Shown here: in pieces, positions 9,401-19,183 of the stretch
Layout: each line of letters starts with the position of its first letter
How positions within the stretch are numbered: position 1 is the first letter of the stretch
The notes under the pieces: generated by a model
Seen by the model: the letters and a program-made list of their open reading frames with translations, nothing else
Database searches by the model: none
Told to the model about the DNA's origin: nothing
Program-made: the position numbers and the translations under genes
Source of the DNA: Nectonema munidae
Taxonomy: Eukaryota > Nematomorpha > Nectonematoida > Nectonematidae
Assembly: GCA_030549495.1 (NCBI GenBank)
Contig: JAUIRK010001025.1
Coordinates: 79,501 to 143,500 of the forward strand
Direction of reading: 5' to 3'
DNA: 64,000 nt

Positions 9401-11761
9401 AGTGGTCTGGAAATACCACGGGAGAGCAAATATTCAAACAATCCTTTAAAATAGAGTGTACTCAGCGCATACCTAAAGTCTTAAATTTATAAGACTACTT
9501 TATATTTTTTTTACAAAATTGGTGAAATTTAAATACTATACTTCCAGCGAAAATATTTTGATTAAATTTGCAGAATATATAATAGTTTAAAAAAATCCAA
9601 AATTGTTGGGGGGTGGATGGGTGGGGTGGATTAGGCTTTTCATTTGAAAATTAAGTAGTCTACCAGGCACATTACAGGAATTCATAAATTGATATTTGAT
9701 TCAGGGGCGCACATCCGGGGGGCGACCGCCCCCCCCCCCTCCAATGTGTGAAAATTTCTCCAGTGAAAGTATAAATAATGTTGCGTAGGTTTTTTGTTTT
9801 ACAATTGTGCCCCTTCTATCAACTTTTTTTTGGCTACACCACTGCTTCTGTCTAATTTGCATTTAGAGTTAAATTAAAATAGTTTTCAATCGTTACAATT
9901 TTATATCAATGAATATTGTTAGACTCGCGCTAAGAATTTTTTTTCAAACATTTGAAAACTTTAATTTTTTCAAGTCAAAAAAATTTTTTAATAGCTATTT
10001 GCAAATGAATATTTTGACTAGCTATTCAGTTTAAAAGCAAGAATACTCTATTTGCTGATATTTTTTATAATGTTCAATTTTTAAATTTTATAAGTAACAC
10101 TGTACATAATCAAATCACTTTTTTAAGAAAATTTGTTGATATAATAAAAACATAATATCAAAACAAAATGTTTCAGTTGTTAAAAATGTACTTGATCTAT
10201 TTATGACAGCTGTCAGAATTTTATTTTTAGACAGAAATATTCAAAAAAAACGTATTGATTTTCTTTTCTCGTATACTTTGATTTATGTTAGTTTGGTCCT
10301 AGGACATTTCGCCCTATTATTTTCGTAAGACAGTTCGTTCCATGGACAATTCGCCCCATTATTTTCATAAGACAGTTCGTCTCATGGACAATTCGCCCCA
10401 TTATTTTCATAAGACATTTTGTTTCATGGAGAATTCGCCCTGTTATTTTCATAAGACATTTTGTCTCATGGACAATTTTAAAAAATTAAGAGATAAACTC
10501 TAATTCTTTATGCCTCATATTATTTTGAAATTATTCTATGAACAGACGGTTCCATTTTAAAATAGTAAAAATTGCTTTATTAGTTTATTTTGTTTCCTTT
10601 CTCTCTTATGATAATTATGTAGCAAATTTTTAAATTTTGAGTAAAAGGTAAGGTGAAGCGGGTGTATTTTCATTGACAAGGCACTGATGTACCGCTTATG
10701 TCAAACTATGAACAAATTCGTATCGATGAGGAATCGAATCCAGAGGCTTCCGTGGTGAGTCCATTTTTGTCCACAAATGAAATTCTGACAGTTGTTATAA
10801 ATAGATTAAGTACATTTTTAGCAACAGAACATTTTTTCGATATTATATTTTTATTATAATAATCAACAAATTTTCTTAAAAAAAAGATTTAATTAATTAT
10901 GTACAGTGTTTAAAATTTAATAATCGAACATTATAAAAAATATCTCTGCTCAAATATTAAGGAAATAGAGTATTATTGCTTTTAAACTGAATAGCTAGTC
11001 AAAATATTCATTCCCAAATAATTATTGAAAAAAAATTTCTTGACTTGAAAAAATTAAAGTTTTCAAATGTAACAAACGTACTGATAAAGATTAAGTGACT
11101 TTTGTTGAAAAAAAATTCTTAGCGCGAGTCTAACAATATTCATTGATATAAAATTGTAACGATTGAAAACTATTTTAATTTAACTCTAAATGCAAATTAG
11201 ACAGAAGCAGTGGTGTAGCCAAAAAAAAAGTTAATAGGTGGGGGCACAATTTAAAAACAAAAAACTTGAGCCCCCTTGAGCATAGTTAATTAATTTTCTT
11301 AACTCAAAAATTGTGAAATTATTTATTTTGGTGCAAAATTATTAACTAATATTGTTTAATAAGTTAGAAATGAGGGCTAGTGTTCCAGATTTTTAAATAG
11401 GCTAACCGCGACAAAAGCATTAAAAAACCATGAACCTAATAAAAATATAAAGTATGATACTTTTTTATAATAAAAACGGATAATTAAAATTATTTCGAGC
11501 TAGGTTTTTCTAATTCCTTTTTTGATAGTAAAAAATAAGTGATGAATAACCGAGATTCTTCTAAATGGCCTGACATTACGTTGTAATAATTTAAGGCAAA
11601 TCAGCAATTTCAAATTATATTTGCAATATGAATACGTAATTGTTGAATTTATAGAATTAGTTATGCAAAAATTAAAAATAGTAAAAAATTACATAATGTT
11701 CGAAGAATTTTGAAAGACGAATTTTCCCATGGTGATTGAAAATAAGGATTGTTTTTATCAT
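3347..11761 (-). CDS. AP3S: AP-3 complex subunit sigma, complete six-exon gene
   Basis: This encodes the small (sigma) subunit of the AP-3 adaptor, which forms a hemicomplex with delta and sorts membrane cargo from endosomes or Golgi to lysosomes and related organelles in the cytosol. Coding exons on the minus strand are 11693-11761, 9180-9271, 6961-7072, 5030-5101, 4858-4965 and 3347-3472. They join to 579 nt, or 192 aa plus stop, matching the family's ~193 aa. Hallmarks in order are MIKTILIFNHHGK (start), VSKRDDSVCNFLE, KLIYRHYATLFFVFCVD, FVEALDKFFENVCELDL, EIVMGGLVLETN and the AP-3-specific tail APKKAVSAVKN. The tail separates it from AP-1 and AP-2 sigma. All introns are GT-AG. Residues 51-60 (CGSLTEGTDY) differ from the GGLLIGGSDN of vertebrates. 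Identification is from remembered family sequence; exon borders are read directly. Confidence 0.96.
3790..4065 (+). repeat. Family X repeat, copy in AP3S intron 5
   Basis: This matches copies at 9340-9700 (inverted), 47161-47407 and 48305-48573. Shared blocks include AAACTAGTGCATAT, TAAAGTAGTCTTATAAATT, GTGGTATTTCCAGACCACTA and the right end AATAATTTTGAGGATGTGCG followed by CCCCTG. The sharp right end suggests a transposon terminus; the left boundary is uncertain and no protein is encoded. Confidence 0.65.
4858..4965 (-). CDS. AP3S: AP3S coding exon 5
   Basis: Residues 116-151, VHNILSEIVMGGLVLETN onwards to LQKSE, 36 whole codons. The acceptor is TTTAAG and the donor GTAAGC. Confidence 0.96.
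5030..5101 (-). CDS. AP3S: AP3S coding exon 4
   Basis: Residues 92-115, VFVEALDKFFENVCELDL and on, 24 whole codons with donor GTAAGA. Only 64 bp of intron separate it from exon 5. Confidence 0.96.
5530..6140 (+). mobile_element. LINE fragment, reverse transcriptase C-terminal part
   Basis: On the plus strand, in several frames, peptides typical of the end of a LINE reverse transcriptase appear in order: VCYLGNEM, YEIAVTGRCRI, LKTRIYKACVRAAVLYG, a CysTrp-like stretch, LRRTDRGMLREVW, and near 6000 a degraded RGRPxKxW-type tail. The piece is truncated at its 5' end and several frame changes and stops break it. It ends near a GATGATGATAC microsatellite-like tail. It sits antisense inside AP3S intron 3. 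Confidence 0.7.
6961..7072 (-). CDS. AP3S: AP3S coding exon 3
   Basis: Completes codon 54 and encodes residues 55-91, including KLIYRHYATLFFVFCVD and ESELGILDLIQ. The acceptor is TTTTTAG and the donor GTTTAC; it ends in phase 0. Confidence 0.96.
7073..9179. other. AP3S intron 2, no recognised element
   Basis: AT-rich intron. A conspicuous stretch of alternating A-runs and T-runs lies at about 8266-8397. No protein or repeat from elsewhere in the window was recognised. Confidence 0.5.
9180..9271 (-). CDS. AP3S: AP3S coding exon 2
   Basis: Residues 24-53 and two bases of codon 54. The acceptor is CAACAG and the donor GTAAGT. It carries SENEQQSIIKETYQ and VSKRDDSVCNFLE. Confidence 0.95.
9340..9700 (-). 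repeat. Family X repeat, inverted copy in AP3S intron 1
   Basis: It begins at 9340 with CAGGGGCGCACATCCTTGAA, the reverse complement of the CCCCTG end of the other copies. It then shows the reverse of the GTGGTATTTCCAGACCAC and TAAAGTAGTCTTATAAATTT blocks and runs to AGTAGTCTACCAGGCACATT. A second CAGGGGCGCACATCC starts at 9702 and opens different sequence, which may be a neighbouring related element. Confidence 0.7.
10293..10480 (+). mobile_element. 42-bp-repeat MITE, truncated copy inside P copy 1
   Basis: It starts with the terminal motif GGTCCTAGGACATTTCGCCC directly after GTTAGTTT, the same flank as the copy at 46017. About four 42-bp units follow (core GACAATTCGCCCCATTATTT, then CATAAGACAGTTCGTC). 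The right terminus and second target duplication are missing; sequence resumes in P at AAACTCTAATTC. Confidence 0.65.
10653..10754 (+). other. Exon-like 102-bp module in P copy 1
   Basis: The stretch is preceded by an AG and followed by a consensus-like donor GTGAGT. It is 102 bp, an exact multiple of three. Read in phase 0 it gives VKRVYF, a stop at codon 8, then [20 protein letters not shown] and PEASV. The same peptide, without the stop, occurs at 46622-46723. It could be a captured host exon or a leftover exon of the element's own gene. I do not recognise the peptide. Confidence 0.45.
11693..11761 (-). CDS. AP3S: AP3S coding exon 1
   Basis: Residues 1-23, starting MIKTILIFNHHGK and ending FFEHY. 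The exon is followed by donor GTAATT and ends in phase 0. The ATG is chosen because the family begins MIKAILIFNNHGK. Confidence 0.93.
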
Positions 11762-12039
11762 CTAATTACAAAAAATATAAATATACAACTATAAATAATT
11801 TTAAGAGAATAATATTAAATAATAACCCTTATAACTATATATAAGACCAAAATGTTATTAAAAAACTAAAATTTTTCGTTTTAAAATAAAATATAATACA
11901 GACATTTTATATTGGGATTGAATTTGATATTGGAATACTTAAGTTTCAATTACATATAATTTTGTTTATTTTCCCCTACTTTTCTCAGGATTCAGAAATG
12001 AGTTAAGCGGCTATAAGTTTTGTAAGAATAATATTTTCA
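11762..12039. other. Short upstream region of AP3S, promoter expected here
   Basis: Fewer than about 300 bp separate the AP3S start codon from the 3' tail of the LINE at 12040. Any core promoter and 5' UTR must lie here or inside the LINE. No clear TATA box or initiator was identified in this AT-rich stretch. Confidence 0.3.
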
Positions 12040-12599
12040 TTTGCACAACTTTTTATTTCTGTATAAAAAATCTTATTTAAGTTTTTATTAAATTATTTTT
12101 TAATAATTTGCTGAAGCATGGAATGCAGTTTTGGAACCGTCGGTGAAAATAAGTGTTTTGTAAGAGTGGGATCTGAGGGTTGCTTTTTGATTAGGTTGAT
12201 AGCGATGGTTTTGTGTTTGCACAGGACCAGATTGTAGGGCTTAATTTTAGAAGGATGAATAAGAGAGATAGGATGGATTTCAGGTGATATAGAGTAGTGG
12301 GTAAGATGTGGAATGTATTTGTTGCAGATGGTGGCAAAATATGAAAGCATTTTGGATGAGAAGGGTGTGTATAGCGTAGTGAAATGATGGATAGAGGGTA
12401 ATGCTTTGAAAGTTTTGGAGTAATGATTTACAATTGTTGATTGTAGTTTATATAGGATAGGTAGAGTGTGCGTGAGAAGTTCGAGCTTAGAAGTTGAGGT
12501 AGTGTGATAAGCGTTTGTAATCGTGAAGAGGCAGGTGCGGGGAATTTTGTTTATGAAGGTTATGCTATTTTGTAATTTTAGAGTGTGACCCCATGACAG

Positions 12600-13400
12600 A
12601 AGGCCGTATCGAATAATAGGTAAGACAATAGAAGAGTATATATATTTGAAAATTTTTGGGTGGAGACCCCATTTATATGATATGGCTTTTTTGAATAAGA
12701 AGATTGTAGATGTGAGTTTGGAGAGTACATTCTTTAGATGTAGAGAGAATTTTATGTTGAATTGAAAAGTAATGCCAAGATATTTTAGGTGAGTGACAGG
12801 TGTGATGAGATTAGATGAATTTGTGTAAAGAGGTTTTGGTAAGATTCTTTTGCGTGCAAAGTGAATTATATTGAGCGTGGATGTGTTAAAATGGATTTTG
12901 TATTTTGGTGCAAGTGTATCAATTTGGTTTAATGGGTTAGTAGCATTGGTGAGGTTTGTGTTTTGATTTGGGTTGGTAAATGTAAAGAGAATATCATCAG
13001 AATAACATTGAGCAAAGTGTGAGTTAGAATTTATGTATGATAGGAGTGGATTGATGAGTATGGGCCATAAGATGTTAATAAGACAACCTCCTTGTGGAGT
13101 AGAAAGAGAGAGTTGTTTAATGTAGATGTTGTTGTTATGGAAAAAATTAAATTGCGGTTGGTTAGGTAGTTTTGTATGAATTTGATTATATAAAGTGGAT
13201 ATTTATTTTCAATAAGATTGTGGAGGATCGCAGGGTGCCATGCAGAGTTAAACGCATTGTCGATGTCTAGATATGTGTTTGTTGCAATGTTGTTGTGACT
13301 GAGGGTGTGTTCTAGAAAGAGTGAGAGGCGAGTCAATGCGAGTTCAGTGTTGCTGTTCGGGAGGTATGCAAATTGATTTGGATGAATCAAGTTCTTTTTG
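12600..13400 (-). pseudogene. LINE copy A reverse transcriptase core
   Basis: Minus-strand frames give IHPNQFAYLPNSNTELAL, TYLDIDNAFNSAWHPAIL, then near 13000 HFAQCYSDDILFTF, and YLGITFQFNIKF and AISYKWGLHPKIF further on. This is the palm and thumb of a LINE reverse transcriptase. The catalytic box reads YSDD where most Jockey-group enzymes have YADD, and copy B reads the same. The frame shifts at least once within the segment. Confidence 0.75.
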
Positions 13401-14996
13401 GATATATAGTGTAATAGGCCTTAGTAATTTTTCTAAAATTTTGCCAAGAGTTGGAAGGATTGAAATGGGTCGCCAGTTTTTAATTTGGTCATGGTTACGG
13501 TTTGGTTTTGGTATGAGAATTAAATTTCAAATCTTCTAAATGTTAGGGAAAAAGCAATGTTTGAAGCAAGCGTTGTATATGTTAAGGAGGTGAGGTTTTA
13601 AAATGTGAGAAGCTTTTTTTTATGTGTTTTGATTATATGTAATCAAGGCTAAAGGATGATTTATATGTGAGGTTATTAATAGTATGATTTAACTCTTTGT
13701 CTGTGATGGGTGGGATGAAGGTTACTGTGTTATGTGTAAGATGATGATGAACTGTTTTCCTAATCATTGTGTTAAAGATATTATCTGAATCTTGTGTATC
13801 AGAGGGAAAAGTGAGTTTAAGAAGGGGGGGGGGAGGGTTGATTTGTGTAGTGGTGTTAGAGTTTGGAAGAAGGTGCTGTGGTAGAGGGGTCCGAGATTTA
13901 TTGTTTTTGAGTTTATTTATTTGATGCCATGGATTTGGATTTGAGGGGGTTTGGTTGCAGAACTTGATCCAGGATTGTTTTTAGCTCGTGTGATAGCGCT
14001 TTTGTATTTATGTTTGAGGGTGAAATAAGATTGGATAGAGGAAGAGGTATATGATTTTCTTAATCATTTTAGTGAGGCTCAAAGTTCTTTTTTGAGGGAT
14101 GTAAGTTGATAATTCCAAAAGTAGGCGTTTTGCATTTTGAATTGTTGATTGTTTGGGGTAGATGCTTGGATGTAAAATGTAATAGTTTTATTGAGATTTG
14201 TTGCAGATGATTCGATGTTTTTGGTTGATTCAGTATTGAGAGAGGTATGACTTGGATTAAGTTGAAGTTTTTGAAAGTATGCGGTCCAAAAGATTTGATT
14301 TCCAAATTGAGGACAGAAAGGTTTTGATTGAATAGATCGCAGATAAACGTGAAAGGTAATGTAACAATGGTCAGATGCGGAGTGAGTATTGGAGATGCGC
14401 CAGTTGTAAATGAGACTTAGCGAATGATAGGTTGTTATAGTTAGATCGATGTGTGATTTATAGAGTCTGTTTTGATTCAGTTTCATAAAAGTTGGGTGTT
14501 TGTTATTGTCGGCTGTAGTTAAATTGTTGGAGGCAAGAAAGTTTTCAGTGAGAATGCCACGACTGTTAGTTTTGGTATCCCAAATGAAAGATCTTGCGTT
14601 CAGATCATCAGAGATGATAATATGGTGATTTTTTGGTAGCTCTGATGTGATTTTATTGAAAACTTATGCAAATTTTTTAGAAATAGGAAGATCGGAGGAT
14701 AGCGGAGAATAGAGTGAGCAATAGAGTAATGGTAATGGTTTAGTAGGGATGAGGGTAAAAACGTGTTTTGAGTCAGAATGTTGGAATAGAGGAGTATTGT
14801 GGATGGCTGATTTGATGAGTATACATGCAGAGTATTCGTTTAATGGAGGCATATGTATGAGTGTGTAGTTGCATGTGTATTGTGGAATGTTAATCTATGG
14901 TTCGTTAATAGAAATGATGTCGTATGTAAGTGAGATTAATATATTGTAGAGGGTTCCATGCAGTTCTGGAGTGGTTAAGATTAATGTGAAGAAAAT

Positions 14997-15536
14997 TCAG
15001 CATAAGAAATTTGATATGGAGAGTTTATGGTTCGAAGTAATGTCGTTTAGATGATTAATGTAGTGGATGCCTTGTGTGGAAGATGCTAGGTGTGGGAGAT
15101 GACAATTTAAGCATGATATTTTTGAAGTGTCTGAGGTATGTGTGCAAGAAGTGATAGAGTGGCCACGGTGCCCGCAGTGTGCGCAGTTTGGTTGTGTGGA
15201 ATTGCATTTCAGTGAAGCATGTCCATATTTGAGGCAGTTATTCCATAGTTTGGCTTTTGGTTTGAAATTATGTATTGTGAGAAGGTAGTTGTCGAGAAAG
15301 ATTTTTGGTTGGTCAGTAAGAAAGTTAAAATTTTGTGGGTTGGATGGTTCCAGTATGGCAGTGTAAGAGTATAGACCTTGTTTTCCTAATTGAATAGGAT
15401 TGATTAGAGAGCCAATGGAAAGGATGTTTGGGTTATGTTGAGAGATGATATTGCTAAGGTTCAAGAGTGGTATGCTATTTGGAATGCTTCGGATCATGAG
15501 TTTAGGTTTTTGAGTAGTAATGTTTTCTGCTATCAT
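14997..15536 (-). pseudogene. LINE copy A ORF1, zinc-knuckle nucleic-acid-binding segment
   Basis: An open frame of 179 codons is the C-terminal part of the gag-like ORF1. Cys/His clusters in order are CLKYGHASLKC, CAHCGHRGHSITSC and CLNCHLPHLASS, the three-knuckle arrangement of Jockey-type ORF1 proteins that bind element RNA. The N-terminus of the ORF lies upstream, near 16079, in another frame, so the gene is broken. Confidence 0.75.
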
Positions 15537-16169
15537 TCCTTTTTTGGTGAATTGTGTTTGTGCATGCTTTTTTTGTTGTAGGTTATTGAATTGAAAATAT
15601 ATGGCGCCAGAGTGTGATGAGCGTATTTTGGTGATGGTGTAGTTATTTTGTGAGGTTTCAAGATTTTTGATTGTTGTTTGTTTATGAGAAGCTTTTTCTT
15701 TTCTAGTAGTTATGGACGTGAGGCAATTTTTTGGTGAGATCAGGCTCTAAAAAAGATTTAGTTTGTTTAGGCTTGGTGGGAGAGGAGGTGTTAACTAGTG
15801 AGGTGGTAGATTCTTGAGTGTTCTTGATTTGATGAGATGTTGGCGTAAGTAGGTTTTGAGTTTATGGATTTGATATGGATTGTTCAAAAGTTTTGAGATA
15901 GTGTAATGAAAAATTGTATTTTAGGTCATTAATTAAAAAGTGTTAGATCTTGAGCAGACAGCCATGTGGTTTAAATGAAATTTAAACAGTTGATCTAGGA
16001 AATCTGTAAATGGTGCATGTTGTGAGTTGGGTTCGGTTCGAGGTCTTTTATTGGTTGTCATAAATATAAGAGGATATGAGTAGAGAGTAGGTTAATGAGT
16101 GTGTGTAAATACTAAATGCAAAATATTGTTAAAAAAAGTAAAGAGGGATAAAAACTTGAAGCAATAATA

Positions 16170-18715
16170 ATTACAGATGCTTAACTAAATTTATAGGAGG
16201 ATAAAAAGAATAAAATGTAGGGTAATTCATCTGAAGTGTTGAAATGGAAGATGGGATGGATTTCAGATGATATGGAATAGTGAGCTAGATTTGGTATGTA
16301 CTTGGCACATATGGTTTCGTAAAATGAGAGTATAAGGGATGGAGTTGAGTAGAGTGTGGTGAAAACGTGAATAGGGCGCATGGATTTGAAAGTTTTCGAG
16401 TATAGTGTTACTAGAGTTAAGTGTAGTTTGTATAGAATTGGTAGAGTATGTGTAAGGAGTTCACTTTTTGAGGTAGGTGTGGTGTGATACCCGTTAGTGA
16501 TTGTGAGGAGACAGGTACGGTGAATTTTATTAAGAATGATTCTAGTATTATGCAGCTTTAGGGAGAAACCCCAGGAGAGGATACCGTATTGAATTATGGG
16601 TAAAATAATTGATGTATAAATATATTTTGAAATTTTCGGGTTTAGTCCCCATTTGTAGGAGATGGCTTTCTTGAAAGAGAAAATGATAGGTGTGAGTTTA
16701 GTGTGTAGGTTTTTGATGTGTGCTGAGAATTTAAGGTTTGATTGAAAAATGACTCCGAGATATTTTATTTGTGTTACTGGTGTGATTGGTGTTGATGATG
16801 GCATGACTAGGGGTTGTGGTAAGATTCTTTTCCTAGTGAAATGTATGATGTTCAGTTTACTCTGGTTAAACTGAATTTTGTATTTAGAGGCTAAGGAATT
16901 AATATTCGTCAAAAGAGTGATAGCGTTGTTCAAATTGGTTTCCTGGTCGTCGTTGGAGAAGGTAAAGAGAATGTCGTCAGAGTAGCATTGTGCGAAGTGT
17001 GAATTGGAATTAATGTGATCTAGGAGTGGATTAATGAGGATGAGCCATAAAATGTCTGAGAGGCAGCCGCCTTGGGGGTAGAAAGCGGAGTTGTTTTATG
17101 TAAGTGTTGTTGTTGTGATGCAGGGTTAGTATGCGTTTCTTGAGAGAGCTTTGAATAAACTTGCTGAGGTATAAAGGGTCATTGTTTTGGATTAAGTTGA
17201 ATAGAATTGCGGGATGCCAAGCAGAGGTGAAAGCATTATCAATGTCGATAAAGGTTGTTGTTGCAATTTTGCGATGGTTTAGTGTGTTTTCCAAGAAGAG
17301 AGTTAGGCGTGAGAGCGCCATTTCAGTATTTTTGTTGGGGAGATAGGCAAATTGATTGGGATGAAAAAGATTCTTTCTGCAAATATGGTGTATTAATCTT
17401 TTTCGTAAAATTCGTTCTAGTACTTTGCCAAGAGACGGTAAAATCGAGATGGGGGCAAGTTTTTAATTTCGTTGATGTTTCTGTTGGATTTGGGGATTAG
17501 CACTAGCTTGCTAATTTTCCAAATGTTTGGAAAAAAGCTAAATTTTAGACATGCATTGTAAATATTGATGAGATGAGGTTGTAAGATAAGGTACGATTTT
17601 TTGATGTATCTGGGAGAGATGATGTCTAGATTATTAGATTTTAATTTCATATTGTGAACTGTAGGATCAAGTTCAGATTTGGTAATGGGCTGGAAAGGTA
17701 TTGGTGAGTTGTGTGAGAGTTTATGATGAACAGTTTGCCTAATAATAGTGTTCAAGGGGTTGTCTGAGTTTTCATTGTCGGATGGAAATAGTATGTTAAG
17801 GAAGTGAGGGTTGATGTGTGTGTTTGTGTTGGGAAGTAAGTGGTGAGGTAAAGAGTCGTTTTGCTTTGTATTTCTTGTTTTGTTCAATAAGTTCCATGGG
17901 TTAGAGGGAGTTTGGCTACAAAATTTGGTCCATGATTTCCTTTCGGCTTGACTGATTTCATGTTTATATTTTCGCTTTAGATTGAAGTATGATTCAATGG
18001 ATGCAGTAGAATGTGATTTTCTTAAAGATTTTAGGGCGCTGCGTAGTTGCTTTTTGAGATGTGTGAGCTCCAATAGTATGTGTTATGTCTTTTGTGTTCT
18101 GGGTGGATGCTTGAATGCATGATGATATGGTTTTGTTGATAAATGTTGCGGATGCTTCAATATTTGAGATTGAGTTGGTGTCGAAGGTGGTGTTGTTTAA
18201 ATTGAGTTCTAGTTTATGAAGGTATGATGTCCAAAAAATTTGAGTGGTTGGAAGATTTTTTCTATGTTTTGAATGAGTTGGCTGCATATGAAGTTGGAAA
18301 GTAATGTAACAGTGATCTGATGCGGAAGGAGTGTTTGATATCTGCCAGTTATGGATGAGGTTGATTGAGTGGAATGAAGTTATTGTGAGGTCAATGTGTG
18401 ATTTGTATAGTTTGTTTTAGTTTAGCTTCATATAAGTAGGATCTTTACTCTTATCAGCAAGAATAAGGTTATTTGAGGCAATAAAATTTTCAACTTGCAT
18501 CCCGCGATAGTTTGATTTGGTATCCCTTAGAAAGGATCTGGCGTTTAAATAGGCTGATATGATGACGTGCTTATTTACATGTGATATGGATGTAATTACG
18601 TGAAAGTTATTGATAAACTTCTCTGATAATAGAAGATTAGAAGACGGTGGGGAGTAGAGTGATTCTATGGAGAAATTCACTCCTAAGTGGGAGATCCTCA
18701 AAAAGCCCATTTTTT
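16170..18715 (-). mobile_element. Jockey-type LINE, copy B, truncated at both ends
   Basis: This is the same family as copy A, lying directly upstream of it in the same orientation. The 5' end starts inside the endonuclease (ESLYSPPSSNLLLSEKF; then SDHCYITF near 18310). Reverse transcriptase follows at 16930-18073 (FCSQTPSNPWNLLNKTRN, FIDIDNAFTSAWHPAIL, PQGGCLSDILWLI, CYSDDILFTF), then a 250-codon open frame at 16181-16933. The protein ends short of copy A's C-terminus. Aligned segments differ from copy A at roughly a third of residues by eye, so the two are old sister subfamilies and not a recent duplication. Confidence 0.8.
16181..16933 (-). pseudogene. LINE copy B reverse transcriptase thumb and C-terminal part
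   Basis: An open frame of 250 codons begins just after the YSDD box. It includes KLNIIHFTRKRILPQP, IKYLGVIFQSNLKFSAHIK, AISYKWGLNPKISKYIYTSI and LPIIQYGILSWGFSLKL, typical of the region after the palm of LINE reverse transcriptases. The last ~20 residues no longer match copy A, which marks the truncated 3' end. Confidence 0.75.
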
Positions 18716-18999
18716 CCGATCACTTTTTTATTGGTCTTTCTTTAAATTTTGCACCTATATGCAAAAACTAAATTGAAGTCTCTTACTTTTAATCAAGAAA
18801 TTTTTTCCCACGCTTCAAAAAAAAAGATTTTACAAACTTCATTTGCCAACATTTGTTCAATTCAAAAGTTTTTTTGACTTGCCATTATAAATTTCATGAT
18901 CAAGATAAAATGTTTATTAAAAATTGTACAAATAGTTTAACTTTGTAATGACTTGCCATTTTAGCGTAAAATTATAAATTTTAAAATCAAAATAACAAG

Positions 19000-19005
19000 T
19001 TTATT
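19000..19005 (-). terminator. Candidate poly(A) signal of the CAT gene
   Basis: The minus strand reads AATAAA about 120 bp past the CAT stop codon, at a normal distance for a short 3' UTR. A second AATAAA lies ~90 bp further on. Confidence 0.4.
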
Positions 19006-19127
19006 AAAAAATTTTGTCATTGTTGTTGGAATTATAAATCTTCACCATGTATAAATGCAAAAATAAATTTCTCGTTTCAATGACGGGACTAGAGAATTTT
19101 GTGTAGAAGAAGCATTCGTGCCTGCAA

Positions 19128-19183
19128 CTAGTCAATGTTTTCCTTGCTATGCTTTGCACCATATCCAATGTATATCACAAGTC
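19128..19183 (-). CDS. SLC7A (CAT): CAT terminal exon 14
   Basis: Completes Gly571 and encodes [17 protein letters not shown] then TAG at 19128-19130, the end of the last membrane segment (human GFIIYFGYGLWHSEE) and a very short cytoplasmic tail. The acceptor is ATTATAG. Confidence 0.92.

Larger units (their letters stand above)
9803..11250. mobile_element. P element copy 1, long inverted repeat with exon-like core
   Basis: Two arms of roughly 450-480 bp are reverse complements of each other: about 9803-10250 and 10772-11250. Outer ends read ATTGTGCCCC and GGGGCACAAT, then TTGGCTACACCACTGCTTCT and its complement. The arms share AATATTGTTAGACTCGCGCT and AACAAAATGTTTCAGTTG-type blocks. Between them lie a truncated 42-bp-repeat MITE and a 102-bp exon-like module. 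The left arm and core recur at 45520-46760. No transposase is encoded, so this looks non-autonomous. It lies in AP3S intron 1. Confidence 0.7.
12040..16160 (-). mobile_element. Jockey-type LINE, copy A, nearly full length but broken
   Basis: Read on the minus strand from ~16160 to ~12040. ORF1 starts near 16079 with MTTNKRPRTEPNSQH. A zinc-knuckle segment follows at 14997-15536, then an APE-type endonuclease at about 14079-14852 with SHIDLTI and SDHCYITF. The reverse transcriptase at about 12600-13400 shows DIDNAFNSAWHPAIL and the catalytic Tyr-Ser-Asp-Asp near 13000. The C-terminus at 12093 ends HSMLQQIIKK. Frames are interrupted several times. An A-rich tail (T-rich on plus) follows the stop. 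The lack of RNase H and the presence of ORF1 knuckles point to the Jockey group. It abuts copy B in the same orientation. Confidence 0.82.

Noticed and set aside
10300-10480. Regularly spaced direct repeats resembling a CRISPR array
   Set aside because: The units are contiguous 42-bp tandem copies without unique spacers, inside a MITE in a eukaryotic genome.
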